Made by a program: the position numbers and the translations under genes. A model generated the notes under the pieces. It made no database searches. It saw only the letters and a list, made by a program, of their open reading frames with translations, and was not told the origin of the DNA. Source: Sphagnum compactum (lineage: Eukaryota; Bryophyta; Sphagnopsida; Sphagnales). Taken from it: DNA of 64,000 nt. Of the stretch, positions 37,090 through 49,775 are shown piece by piece (position 1 is the first letter of the stretch; every line of letters starts with the position of its first letter). The stretch is taken from positions 6,354,157 through 6,418,156 of the forward strand of contig OZ234503.1 in the NCBI GenBank assembly GCA_965153455.1, read 5' to 3'.

Positions 37090-37980
37090 ACGATTTAAAG
37101 CTCAGCAGCATGTCATTCTACAGATTTACAACCTTCTCATTAAATACCCTAGAACTGTAGAACATTTTCTTTTCATGCCCAAAATTTGTAGTGATGAAAA
37201 GAATTAATATTGTGATATTGTGTTTATTTCAATTTGTTGATATTGAAAATTTGGCAAACTTGTGCCAACAAAATAGCAAAATTATAATATGATTATGATA
37301 GCAAATTTATGATGTGATTATGATATGGTAAGTAAGTAACTCTACTACCTAATCAGCAAAGGGATGGCCAGGAAGAACTGGGCAAGTCTCAAGACTATGA
37401 CCATTGACCTAAATCATGAAAACTGGGGTAGGCTATACGACCCCCTTTCCTCAAAAGCAAAGAGATTGGTCACTATAGAGCATCTCCACCGGTGCTCAGT
37501 ATGTGTTACTATGGATACTAAGTTTAGATGTTTATTTTTAGGCAACCCCACTAATAAAACTGTAACTGGAAGTGCATATACGTGGGAACTACTAATAGCA
37601 AACCACATGGACCAATCATTATGATCGACCAATCAGAAATACTGAGCCACAGTCATATCCAATTCATTACACTTTTTTTTGGAGGTGCACAACGGTGTTG
37701 CACCTTTTACCAGCCACGGCCAGTTGCACGATTTGGTGCAGAAAAACTAATTTCCTGAGCTAAATCAGCAGATTTTGACTTTTTGACAATAAATCTTACT
37801 GTCTAGAGTCACGTACTGAGCACTGGTGGAGATGCTCTAAGGAGTGTTTCAACATGAACCATGATACTCAGTATTAGTGTTTTTTTTGGAGTTTGTCATT
37901 TTTCCAGAGAGTGGCTGTTGATAGAGACAAATTTTTGCCACTAGTAGGTAAGTCTGAAATTTTATCATATCCTTGGATGA
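37090..37980 (+). repeat. R1 dispersed repeat, copy with a MITE inside
   Basis: Parallels 740-1350: 'tagaacattttcttttcatg', 'ccaggaagaactgggcaag', 'cctcaaaagcaaagagattgg', then after the inserted MITE 'caacatgaaccatgatactc' and 'gtggctgttgatagagacaa'. Confidence 0.7.
37476..37839. mobile_element. 364-bp MITE, Harbinger-like ends
   Basis: Inverted ends of 26 bp begin TAGAGCATCTCCACC and end GGTGGAGATGCTCTA with a single mismatch between arms. It interrupts repeat R1, whose empty-site counterpart is at about 1206-1230. The GAGCATCTCC start resembles plant PIF/Harbinger MITEs with TTA/TAA targets; the flanks here give only TA with certainty. No coding capacity. Confidence 0.8.
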
Positions 37981-39683
37981 TAACATTACAGTAATGAAGC
38001 TGATACCTGCAAAACTCCAACTAATGTGTAGCATGATAGAATGGGTTTAATACCGTGCTACTACAAAAGTTCCTCCTCCCAGAAAGCACAACTTGAGTGT
38101 CAACCCCAAGTTTGGATGTTACATAAAGTTAACGCCAAATTAAATAGACATTGAAATTATTGTAAATATTGTTGGTGCCTAGGGTCTGAGCCCCAACGCC
38201 TAGCACTCTTTTTTCCTCATTAGGGCGTCTTCCACAGAAGGCGTAGCTGGTCCCAATTTCGTGCCTGAATGTCAGAACCAATGTTGGGCAGGAAAGTCTA
38301 GTACCCTGCAGACCTCCGGATATAACACAGGGTAATTATACCCTATTTGGTCATAAATATTTTGGTTATCCTTTTAATTCTCCTACTCAACTTGGTAAAT
38401 ATTTTAGACTTACCCTGTGTTACTCTAGTAGGGTAGTATATATTTGAGGTTTTACACTTGCCCTAGCAAGGGTAATTTTTTTGAATATGGTAAGAAAGGG
38501 TATACATCAGATTGTTACATAGCATATATGCACTTCCATATTTTGCAATTCATTTGGGCAATTTATATTTTTCATTACACTAATTACTTTGAAAAACATT
38601 CTTACCATATTCTTTTGGAACCATATTACATATGTCAGTATAAGAATTATGCTCCAAATGTACTTTTAAGGCTATTGATTGGTTTAATCTATTTTTTCCA
38701 TTTTTTAAATAGGATGTAAGGTCTGTGAAGAGTTTCCTTTTTCTATGGCCCTCCTTTAGTTAGTGTGTAGATTTGTCTAGTGCTAACCAAACTACAGTTT
38801 GTTTTCCATATCTAGCAACTCATTTCACCCTTCTTGATTTACCATAATATTTTGGTAGGTTAAATAGTAATTATATTATTCATAGGAGTATTAATTTTAT
38901 AAAAAAAGACTACTTTGTTTTAAAGATTTAAATTTTGTGAAGGGAAAATGAAAAAACTTTTGGAATATTCTTTTTGACATGGAATTGGCAAAATTGATAA
39001 ATTATTTGACAGACATGTGTTGAAGTTGCCCTTGGTACAATTGTTTTGGTAACACTTGTTAAAGGCCAACTTTTTTCAAAAGTATTTCAAAGCTTGGATC
39101 AATGGTGGGTATTAGGCCCGCTTTAAACTAGGAGTCAGGCCAAAAAATCTTGAGGCTAATGATGGAAGATTTGAGCACTTCTTGGTTGGTTGTTTGAACC
39201 CAAGTTATTACTAACATATTATTTGTTTGGGGTCAATGAGTTTGCGTGTAAAGCCATTAAGCACGAACCAGAGGCTTCAACCTTTCACAACGTGCTTTCA
39301 TTTTTTCTTTTTTGGGATTATTCTTTTTCTCATCTTTGCTTCTCTTAAACCCTAAAAGTCAAACCACCATGGATGGGCAGACAGAAGATACACAAGATGC
39401 TTGTAACTCTTTTGTTTTTCATGGCCATATTTCAAGTAGAAAAAATAAAAAAACCCCACCCACCATCATTCACAAATGCAACCAAAAAAAAAAAAAATGA
39501 AAAAAAAGAAGATATAGGGTTTGATTTAGGTTTATTTTGATCTTACAATGTGAAATTCATCAAAACAATAATATTTTATTACAACAATATTGACCCCAAA
39601 GGTTACAAATTGACCTCCCAAGTTGATAGGTATTTTTTTTGCCTTGGGGTCAAGTCAGGGCCACAATGTGGTAGATCAAGAGA
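37981..39683. other. No gene recognised
   Basis: AT-rich sequence. The 38941-39050 stretch resembles 42030-42140 on the other side of R3 copy 2 ('ttatttgacagacatgtgtt' against 'ttatttgacagacacatgtt'). The inverted repeat at 38323 is listed separately. An A13 run lies near 39485. Confidence 0.45.
38323..38422. repeat. 100-bp hairpin with perfect 13-bp arms
   Basis: 'taacacagggtaa' (38323-38335) and 'ttaccctgtgtta' (38410-38422) are exact reverse complements separated by 74 bp. This may be a tiny MITE or a structured fragment. Confidence 0.6.
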
Positions 39684-42014
39684 AATGCTTTTTTTGAGCC
39701 CTCGACTCCTAATGTGAAGTGGGCTTTTAATTATATGACATATATTTCAGCACTTTCAAAGGCAACTTCCAAAGCCATAGTTTTCAAAACACACACGCTT
39801 TCTTTTCTTTCTTGTGGGGGAAGACTAACATATAAAATATTGGATATGAAAGAATAAAGGTCTATATCACAACTTGCAAATGGAGGAAAAGAGATGCTAT
39901 CTTATCTAGTGGGTGGGATATATTCCATGGCTTAAAGCCTGGGGTGTAAAATAATCTTATTTTCTTGGCTTGAAATGCCACTTCCCCATTCATTTTTCTT
40001 TTAGATTTAAAAGCCTCCCTCTTTAGGTGTAAATGATTAGATTGATATTTTATCCCATTTGTTATCTATCTACGAAGGAAATTAATTTGTTTTTTTTGTT
40101 TGTTGTATCGAGATTTTCCAAATCATGTCTCTTATCACCCTTTTCATATCATTGGAAAGCTCTCAATGAGTAAGGATGCATTGAGTTGATTTCATAATGT
40201 TTTGACATACAATGGAGAAATTATTGAATATTAAACAAATTTTTGGTCAAAATTTATTTGAATCAAAAGTAAAAATTATAGGAAAATTTGGGTGCACTTT
40301 TGATATTCTTGGAAAGCCTTTAGTGAGTAGGATTTAGTGAGGTAATTTTTTTAAGACCTAAGGTGTTTGAGTAATTTTTGTCATTGAAATTTTATCAAAT
40401 AACAAAACTTGTTTTGGAAGAAAAATTAGAGGAGGAACGAGTTCACACTTTGGTTAACTACATAACTACACTACTACCCACTAATCAATGGTCCCTCTTG
40501 AGTTATTTCATAAGAAAATTAATTAAAGTTTATATCTAATGCAATGAATTGGGCTGGCATAACCTTCTTTTAAGGCCAACATGAACCAGCACCCACTATT
40601 ACACCAATTATTGTTATGTCCATAGGATGATGGTTGTGTTTAGCTGTTGACCTTGAATTAATCAACATTGTATCGCAAAGTTGGGTTGTTGAACTTTGAC
40701 CTTTCTGTTTTTGGATCATTTTTTTTTCTCAACTCTAACCCCCATACTACCCTCCCACCTAGCTACCCTACTCACTTACATCTTGGCCTTACTTGGCTAA
40801 ATCTTTTATCTATAAATGAAACTTTTATTTTTTCTTGGTTAAATTTTGATCTTTCGACAAAATCTCTATTTTTTCTAGCTAAACTTTATTTCTTGATTTA
40901 TTTTTTTCTCACAATTTATTTTTTTTGGGGCAAAACTTTTATCTTTTAGCAAAACTTTTTTTTCTCAAAAATTTTTTTTTTTTTCTTGGCCAACCTTTTA
41001 TTTTTTATTTTTTTGATTAAACCTCTATTTCTCGACAAAAATTGTGTATTTCTTGACAAAACCTCTTTATTTTCTAATTAAACTTATTTATTTCCTGGCT
41101 AAATTTACACCTTTTAAATAACATGAGATGGTTATTGTCAATGGGTCAAATTTGTAATGAGATGGCAATTTTCTTTATGCAAGTATGACATTGCCTTAGA
41201 ATTTGTGGCATTGCTAATAAAATTTTGTAATTCAGACGGGGATATTATAATTTGTTGCAATTAAGTTTACATCCAAATCAAGGTGTTATTGCATTTTGTT
41301 AAGTACCTTCAATTGAAGCCTACCAATATAATGGTGTTAATTTTGGGATGTAGCCCATCAAATTTGTGGGTTTGAATGCCTTATGTAATACCTGCTCTTT
41401 TTTGTGAGTTTATATTGTCATTTGAGGCCTAAAGATTGTTAATGCGAATGGGACAACATTTTTACATACATGCTTGTTATATTGGAAAAAATCGAATACT
41501 TTGTCACTTTATCACAATTATGGAGGTAATTTTAGAATAGTTTTTTAAAAATGTTATGAATTATTTTTTTTGAAATTTTTTGCATTATGGTGACAAAGAA
41601 AACCCAATGTGAATTGGATGAAGGTTTTTTTTAACAGAATGCAAAAATTGCCATATCGAGACAATGAATTCCTATTGGTTTTAAAGACAAGGGAGGATTT
41701 TAGAAAACTTTTCCTTTATTATCTGACTTTTAGTTAAATTTGGCTTCTTCTTCTTCTTCTAGATGAATTACTAATACACTTACTTGAAAAAATGAGAAAA
41801 AAAGTTCCCTTGTAATAATTAACAATTTTAGTAATCATTAATTAACTGTTTTATCTAATATTCATTTTTTTACAATGTTTAAATTTTAGGTATAAATTGA
41901 TTATTTGAAAAAGTAACTATTAGTGATTTGTTTTTCTCATGTATTGTTATAATGCAAATTTCTAATAGAATCATCATATTTTAGTACCTTGGTAATTGAA
42001 ACACCAATTATATT
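39684..42014 (+). repeat. R3 dispersed repeat, copy 2
   Basis: Same content and order as 30114-32531 (see there), with many small indels. The decayed 21-22-nt array lies at about 40790-41110. The right edge is after 'acaccaattatatt' where similarity to copy 1 stops. Confidence 0.7.
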
Positions 42015-43074
42015 ATTTCAAGATATGTTGAAATTTTCAAAAAAGAAAATTCTTTGAAAGAAATTAATGAATCTTTGAAAATATTTTGAGAATATTTTAT
42101 TTTTGACCAAAGTTAATCAATTATTTGACAGACACATGTTGAAGCAATCCTTGTATTACAATATATGAGATTTCAAAGAGAAAGGAAACATAGCCATCCT
42201 TATGTAGTAAATCGAAAGCACTTTATTTTGCTCCACATAATGTGACTATCAAAATTATATTAATTAGTAGGTATTTAGTTAATTTTGGATTAAATTGTTA
42301 GTTTTAGATTTTTTAAAGTTGGTGATCAATATTAAATTTTCTATTTTGAATTTGAACAAAACATTGTTAACATCCATTTGTTGGATCATCTACTTAGACA
42401 ACGCATTATTAATATTATTGTTGAAGCATCTAGTGATTCCCAAATTAAAGTTTCTTTTCAATTTTCCAACTTCTAAAATGGTCAATTGTTAAATTTGAAC
42501 TTTTGAAAAGTTTGAAATTATCTAAATACATTATTTACATATTTAATAAAACTTCAATAATATTTTGATATTCATTTAATTATTCAATAATATTAAATTG
42601 ATTGATATTAATTATTGAGTAAAATTTCAGTATTTAATTGTTGAATGTTCAATATATTCAATTATGAAATCTGAAACATATTATTAAATATTCATTTGTT
42701 TAGTAATCGATCAATATTCACATGACTCATTCAATTATCAAAATACTAAATAATGAGATTTTCAAAACAATTATTCAATACTTGATATGTTGAATATTGG
42801 AATAGTTCAAATTGTTATTTGATAATTATTGATTCTAGGTCAAAAGATTATAAACCACCTTGGTGCACTAGTCATCTACTTACTCATCATTCCATCCAAG
42901 CTTATGGTCATTGAAGAGGATGCAAAAAAACCAAATGTAAGTACTGCAAGGAACTTCTCATTAATTATTTTAACAATATTAAAGGTGTTGATGATAATAT
43001 ATGCTAACCCTTGGATGTGGGTATTGCACTTCAGGTTAGTATTTCCCATGGCTCCATTTTGATTTTGGTCCATT
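42015..43074. other. AT-rich, no gene recognised
   Basis: Very AT-rich (many attatt and tattgaat words, 42530-42810). No ORF of interest. Confidence 0.5.
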
Positions 43075-43940
43075 TAATGCATATAATTTACAACTAGGAT
43101 ATTTAACCTTCTTGGCTAAAATGAATTCTAGCCTTCTACATAGTGAAGGATATGTATTGCACAACATTTAGATTTGTGAATGTAATACCTACATTTAGGG
43201 TACATCTAAAAATTAATAGCCATTGTATTGGTAGGTTTAAACTGAATATACGTAACAACATGTAATGCCTTAATTTAGATGTAATTTTAATTGCAACAAA
43301 CGAGTATTGAAAACAAATTATGATGCCCCCATTTGAATTACAATTTTTTATTGATAATGCCACAAACTATATAATAATGCAATGTCTACAAAAGATAATT
43401 GTTAACTCACTACAAATTTCACCCAAGGGCAATACTCATTTAAAATTAGTATAGAGGTTTTATCAAAACGTAGAGATTTAGTTAAATAGAAAAGTTTTGT
43501 TTAGAAATAAAGGTTTAACTAAGGGGTAGAGAGGTTTTGTCGAGAGAGAGTGCTCTAGCCAAGATGTTTAACTTAGGGGTACAAATTTTTTGTAGAGAAG
43601 TCAAGATTTAATGAAGAAATAAAAGAAATTTTTAAAGAAAAAAGGGTTTAGATAGAAAGAAATAAAGAATGTGCCAATAAGTAAAGGTTTAATCAAGAAA
43701 AGATAGAATTTTTCTCAAGAGTTAAAAGTTTAGCCAAAAAAAGATAGAGGCATTATCAAAATATAAAGATTTTATAATTGAAAAAAACGTTTTGCTGAGA
43801 AAAATGAGTTTTATTAAAAAAGAAACCTTTTTTTCACAAGAGATACAGGTTTAGCCAGGAAAATATGAAGTTTTTGCCAAGACTTAGAGGTTTAGCAAAG
43901 TAGAGAGGCTTTGTTTAGGTAATTAGATATATATAGGTCA
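43075..43940 (-). repeat. R3 dispersed repeat, partial inverted copy 3
   Basis: Read on the minus strand it follows 31200-31960 of copy 1: the ttTatTTctcgaCAAAACc array (43440-43930), then 'caatgg-tcaaatttgta' in variant form, 'tttgtggca', and 'cctaccaata' with 'ggctattaattttt'. More diverged than copies 1 and 2. Confidence 0.6.
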
Positions 43941-45880
43941 CAAGTGACGAGTGAAAAAAATGGGAAAAAACAAACCCAGATGCTAGGGCAGCAAAAGAAA
44001 GGGGAATTAAAAAGGCAACGGGATCAGCAAAACAAAAGGCCGCCCAGGTGGGTCAGGGACTGCAATTGGGGTTCATACAAATGGTTGGCCTCAAAACAGG
44101 AAAATTGGGTGGTGCGTTGGGGGGTGCTGGATCACTCCTGCCCTTCTTCAGGCTTTATTTATCTTCTTGCACTCAGAAGCGACACTTTATTTATTTATTT
44201 ATTTATTTCTTTCTTTCTCCAAAACCTTCTTAAATTCTCATTTTATTGCCACAACTTATTAACAGATGAAATGTGAGATTGAAAGGTGGATTTGCAAGGA
44301 CTAGAAGGTGGGTGTTAAGTATTAACAAGTTCACCGATCAAGATCACCACAAACATTGAATTCAAAATGGTTGATGTTTAGATCATTTTGGAGACCAATC
44401 ACTACATGTTAGCTAGAAAGGACCTATGATAATTGGGAAGGAAGACCCATTAGACTTTTCATGTGCCAAAGTTTTTTTTAGCACAAGTATGAATTGAACT
44501 CAACTAATTAATATGAATCACACAATGGGGAAGACCAACATGTAAACTATTGAATATTTTCAGATGGTCAAGCAAATATAAACAAATAGGAAAAAAGGGA
44601 CGCCAATTGAGAAAGCAGACCCGTTAGACTTTTCGCAGGCCACGTTGTTTTAGCAAGAGTAAAAAATCAACTAACCATCTCAACCTATTTTCAACCTCTA
44701 ATGAACAATTCCATCCCCTATCTTAAATATTTTACAAATAACTTTAATGGAAAACTTAAGTGTAGAGTTCTTGTTTTGACTGCAGGAAGAAGAAAACCCC
44801 ATGTTAATAGTGATGATAACATATTGCAAGTCATATTAGTTAATTGTGAGTATCCCAAAACTTCATTTTTGTTGCCCTTTTGATGGGCATCTTTGATTGG
44901 CAAAATTTAATCAAGCTTCCGACAGTCCCAAAATAGTTTCCCCACTACCCAGGGAACTCATCAATGAAAGAAATGAGATTTATCAGCCCCCAATTTAATG
45001 TTTCAAATTCATAACAAATCAAAAAAGGGCTCTCCCTGTTTATTAACAACTAACCATGTTCGTCACCTATTTTCACCTAACCCAATATCCGCTTCCCAGA
45101 GTTGGGACACCTCTTAACCCCCCTTTGTCCGAGAGTTGGGATAGCTATTAACAACTATGTTGTCGGTATATTGTAAGCAACCACCTCATTCTAGGGTTCT
45201 AGCTTGTTGGGCTTGAGGCTTAATGTGTGAAGTGAATACGTGCAATGGACTGAAAAAAACAATTGAAAAGGCAGCCCCTCGGTGCAGACAGGTTTCCTGC
45301 CGCCACATCGCCCAGAAATTGAAGACTTAAATGACATGTCGAGGAAGTTTCTTGTGTTGAGAAGAGTTGGACAGAACTTCAAAGCTTATATTTGAAGAAT
45401 CACGCGTACAAGATCATTTATTTCTCTGTGGTCTTCTATTTCTCCCTATTGCCTTCTCTTTGCTAGCTAGTAATCAGCAGAAGACGAAGCTGAATCTTTT
45501 AGATTTTAGGAAAGACTAGTCATCGTGCTTGCGAAAATTTGGAGAAATTATTACTCTTTTCTTTAAAGATATTCTTTATTTAAAGGTTTCATCTAAATTA
45601 GGTTGTTGTGAAATGTCGTCACCCAGTTTTAATCTCAACTTTGTCTTGTGAATTCCTGCATCTTTTCAAAAGGGTTTATCATGAGCGGTTGGTTACGAAG
45701 AAGAAGATGGATAAGGACTCTGCAAACAAAGTGAATGGAGTCTAAGAGAGACAGACAGCCAGGCGCACTTGAAAGAAAGTTCACGAATTTTTTGCGAGGA
45801 AAGAGGAACATCCCGGCGTCAGGAACCCAATCACCACTCCTTCAGCAACTACCTAGCGGTGCCTCGGGAAAAAAGCCAGA
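43941..45880. other. Upstream region of the kinase gene
   Basis: No protein recognised. A TTTA microsatellite lies at 44184-44207. The last 400 bp must contain the promoter and 5' UTR of the gene starting at 45881. An ATG at 45735 opens a 128-codon frame that overlaps that start in another frame. Confidence 0.45.
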
Positions 45881-48819
45881 ATGGTTGAGCCAAGAGTTCT
45901 TGTGGGATTGCATTTGGGCACCACTTACTCCTCCTTTGCCTACGCGCACAAATCCAACCCCGAGAGTATCGGCACAAACTATGACTGGCCCGGAGAAGGG
46001 CTCAATCGTGACCAAACCCTCACGGCCATCTACTACAAACCAGAGGTTGGCACAGCGAATGGTGATCTTTTCTTCAGCAGTTGGGGACACATGGCCCGTA
46101 ACGAATTCGACAGGGATTTAGCAGCAGTTCGGGAGCTGCGGAAACAAACGGCAACTAATGTGAATGTTCTGTCCTCAGGTGAGATGCCTGTAGTGGGCTC
46201 CTATGTGACGCCGTTGAGGCAACATGTTTCGGGCAGCGATGCGGGGCCTTCATCTGCATCAGATCTTCCGCCCGGCCTGACTCTGAACCGCTTCATCTCC
46301 GACTACTTGCGAGCGATGGGGAAGCTCATCCTGCATCATATCCATAGAAAGTTTGGGTCGCAGTTGTTGATGGAGCATGTGCAGTGGTGTGTGACAGTTC
46401 CTTCGATCTGGAGTCACAATCCACGGCAGCAGATGAAATCATGCATGGTAGATGCGGGACTCGTGGGGGGTGGTTCAAATGGAATTAATGCGAGCACCCA
46501 TCCTGTGATCATGATTCTTCAAACTGATGCAGCCTCCTACTGGTCTTGCAAGATGTTATCCCTCCAGCGGGGGGATAACGTTTTGCTCGCTCACATCGGA
46601 TATTACACCACCGACGTGGTCCTCCAAGAGTGGGTCGCGTGTGAGGCAGCATATAACTTCAAACTTTTCGAAGACTTGATGCACAGCTCTAGTGACCTGT
46701 GTGGGAGGATCCACGTGGAGAAACAATACATTGAGTTTCTATGTCAAAAAATTGGACCCCTTCGTGAGTACCTTCTTCGGTTCCCTGAGCATAAGACTCG
46801 TTTGCTAGAGGAATGGGAGAGAGGAACAGGGAGGTCCGATAAATTCATAGATTTACCAATCGAACTTGGACTGGCATGGGAGGAGCATAACAAAAGGCTC
46901 GGTTTGTTACATCCTTGGAATTACTATACAATTGTGCTTTCAAAAAAAGACATGGAAAACATTGTCAACCCCATAGTTGAAGCAAATCTTGACTTCATTG
47001 CTGCCCAACTATCCCAAACAAGTGGCATCCGAGTGATGGTGGTCGTAGGTCGTCTTGCAGGACTATCAGACCTCGAGACAAGGATAAGACACAGATTTGC
47101 TGACAGGGTTGGGGAGATAGTCTTCAAAGAAGATAACGAAATTACCATGTCCAGGGCAGCAGTGAGGATTGCACAAGACTGCTTCCCTGGACCTGGTCCA
47201 AAAACGTTTGACCTTGTAGTGGAGGTCATAGACAATCTGCTGCTCCAGACCAGACAAATAGATAACCATGATTGGGCCAACAACAACTGTGTGAGAATAA
47301 ACCAGGGGCAATGTAATCACTTGGCAAACAAACTGGCAGAGATGAAGGACTGGCTCTTACAGGAACACCACAATTTGGAGATCATATCACGGGATATGCA
47401 TAGAGTTCTTCTGCATCTGCTAAGAGTGGTCAAAAGTGCTGATTTACTTGTCCGGGAGTGTTGCAAGAGTAAGGACTGGGGTAAAGCGGCAGTTTTGCAA
47501 GCAGGCAATGAAGAGTCTTTTGTTCGGATTCTCCATGATTTGAAGTGGTGTTCACACTTTCTAAATCTCACCATCCTGTCTGGGTTGAACTCCAGCGAGC
47601 AGATTCAATCTCTAGGAGATGTGGACAAACTCAACCAGTTTGAGCAAGATCGTATCCTTGCAAGAAGGGCGGCCTTGGACAGAGAAGAACTCGTGTCAAA
47701 CTTGATGCAATTCAAGAGGCATGATAAAAGTGATGTCATGGTAGATCATTTGGTAGACAGGTATTCTCAGCAGGCCAGTGACCAGAGTACTAAGGTAGAC
47801 TTCCCCCTGCTTCTCTGGAACACACAAGATGAGAACACACTCCCAATAGTGAAACATCTGGGACATGGTGCCTATGGTGCTGTCTTCGAATCAGTCTGGT
47901 TAGGACTGCCCTGTGCAAAAAAGGTCTTCATGGGTGCTGAAAATGTCAGCTTCAAGAAAGAGGCGGACATTTTGGCAGCCCTCAAGCACCCCAACATCAT
48001 AAAACTATTTTGTTGCACAACTGATGCAAAGTCATGCTCCTTGGTGATGGAACTCATGTCCACAGACCTTCGCAAGTTGATGGATGACAGAATGCCAGAC
48101 CCTGATCATGTGCCATTCTCCTTGCCAGTAGCAGTGGACATCATGCTTCAGGTGGCAAGGGGCTTGAAGTACATGCATGAACAGCGAGTGGGCCACCGGG
48201 ATATTAAATCGTCTAACATTCTTGTGAACCCCACATCAGTTCCAGAGTTGGCTGAAATGGGTTACATCGATGTTAAAGTGGCAGACTTTGGATTGGCCAA
48301 GGCAAAACTAATGAGCTCGACAGCCACGAAGCAGACAAACGATATTGGAACAGCATCATATAGGGCACCTGAGCTCTACACCCAGGTACCTCACAAAAAT
48401 TGTATCAATGGTTATTTATGAGTAGAAGAATGAGCCGAGGCAAGTGTTGAATTTCATCTACCTCACTTGTATCCTGTGTCATCACACTAAAAATTCACAC
48501 TAATGGTGGGTGCACTACACAGGAGGAGGAGGAGATTGCAAAGAAAAACTATCCACCCAAAGCGGATGTATACAGTTATGGAATTACCTGTGCAGAGATT
48601 CTCACAGGGAATATTCCATTTCCGCATTCTAAATATAGGAGGGCCGATCTCTTGCAAGTAATACTGAAAGGAGAAAGACCACCTTTACCAGATGATTGCC
48701 CGACTCCTCTGGCAAATCTGATAACCAGATGCTGGGATACAGATCCGTGTAATCGACCTGGCTTCTTACAAGTGTGCAATGAGCTTTTGGACTTCAAAAG
48801 GTCAAATATGATGATCTGA
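45881..48819 (+). CDS. Hsp70/HSPA12-like, MLKL-like helical, TKL kinase fusion protein
   Basis: Two exons, 45881-48385 and 48523-48819, join in phase 0 to 933 aa (GT donor 48386, AG acceptor 48521-48522). Residues 5-440 follow the Hsp70/HSPA12 actin-like fold: VLVGLHLGTTYSSFAYAHKS, WCVTVPSIW, LLAHIGYYTTDVVLQEW and RVMVVVGRLAGLSDL. Both phosphate loops are altered: His11 and His238 stand where Asp is usual, and the GGG of loop 2 is GYY. Residues 440-640 are helical, with NQGQCNHLANKLAEMKDWL and DWGKAAVLQAGNEESFVRIL, resembling the N-terminal region of plant MLKL/DUF1221 kinases. Residues 655-933 form a complete kinase: GHGAYGAV (661-668), Lys681, HRDIKSSN (772-779), DFG (802-804), APE (829-831), DVYSYG and RCWDTDPCNRPGF near the end. 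Kinase activity is expected; Hsp70-type ATP hydrolysis is not. The ATG is the first in frame after an upstream stop. Role unknown; immune or stress signalling is a guess. Confidence 0.88.
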
Positions 48820-49437
48820 GTCGTGACTACAGACAGGGCAGCATTCCAACCCTGGAAAAAGACCAACCATAATTGTAAGCTATTTGCAATACTTTAAAAC
48901 GTTTGAACCAGAACCTTTCAATATCCCTTGTGGACATTGTGCTCATGCAGTCAGTTATTTGAGGTGTCAAAATTTAAACATATATGTTTTCCTCACAGTC
49001 CATGGTTGTGCCCACATGTCCAAATTGGTCACAGAAAGCTGATCCAGTCGAGCTGGCTATATCTGCAGGGGACCACTTCCTGTATGCAAGTGTCCATACC
49101 ATCGTCCATGTATTGGTTTGTAAGGGGCTCATGTGCATTTGCTCCTAAAGCACATTATCATATCGTAGTTAGGCTTTTCTTTCTTTCCTGGATATCAATC
49201 CATTCTTTGGACTCATGTCATCTGATTAGTAAGTGCATGCTTTGGTGATTTGGACAAAAAATTAAATGCATACATTAGCTCAAAGTGCTGCAGGTGGGCT
49301 TTCAGGAATTGTTGATTATGTAAGATATACCTTACTCAGTTCTCCTTTTGCACCTGTTTGCTACAGGTTGAACCTCCACCTCAAAAGTTTTTGTTGGCTT
49401 TGGCCAGTGGGAGAGATCTCACATCCATGTAAGATTT

Positions 49438-49775
49438 GGGGTGCAAATTTGGGTTTAGGGTTCATCATCTCGCATGATTTTGTTTAAAAGCTGTTGTAAA
49501 TGGCAGAGCCAATATGTGATCAGCCATTTGTTTATGCAGATTTGATTTGTGAGGCGAGATTGATTTCCACCACTGATTTCAAAATCTGATTGTAGACTCA
49601 ATGGTTATGTACTAGGTATAAATGAAGCTTCCAGTTGGAGACCTCATCAAAAGATCCCAAAGCCCATTGGGTGTGCTGGTTTATAAGATTTGGGGCGGAA
49701 GCTTGGGTTTAGGGATCATCATCTCTCATGATTTTGTTGAAAACCTGCTAAAAACGGCAGAGCCAACAAGAACCT
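49438..49775 (+). repeat. R2 repeat downstream of the kinase gene, two units
   Basis: A first unit (about 49438-49676) matches 338-600: 'gtttagggttcatcatctc', 'ggcagagccaa', 'tgatttcaaaatctgattgt', 'agactcaa'. A second, shorter unit (49680-49775) repeats 'gtttagggatcatcatctc' to 'ggcagagccaac'. Confidence 0.7.

Noticed and set aside
43944-44276. 110-codon ORF with Lys/Gln-rich start
   Set aside because: Ends in a TTTA microsatellite translated as Phe/Ile/Tyr; no family resemblance.
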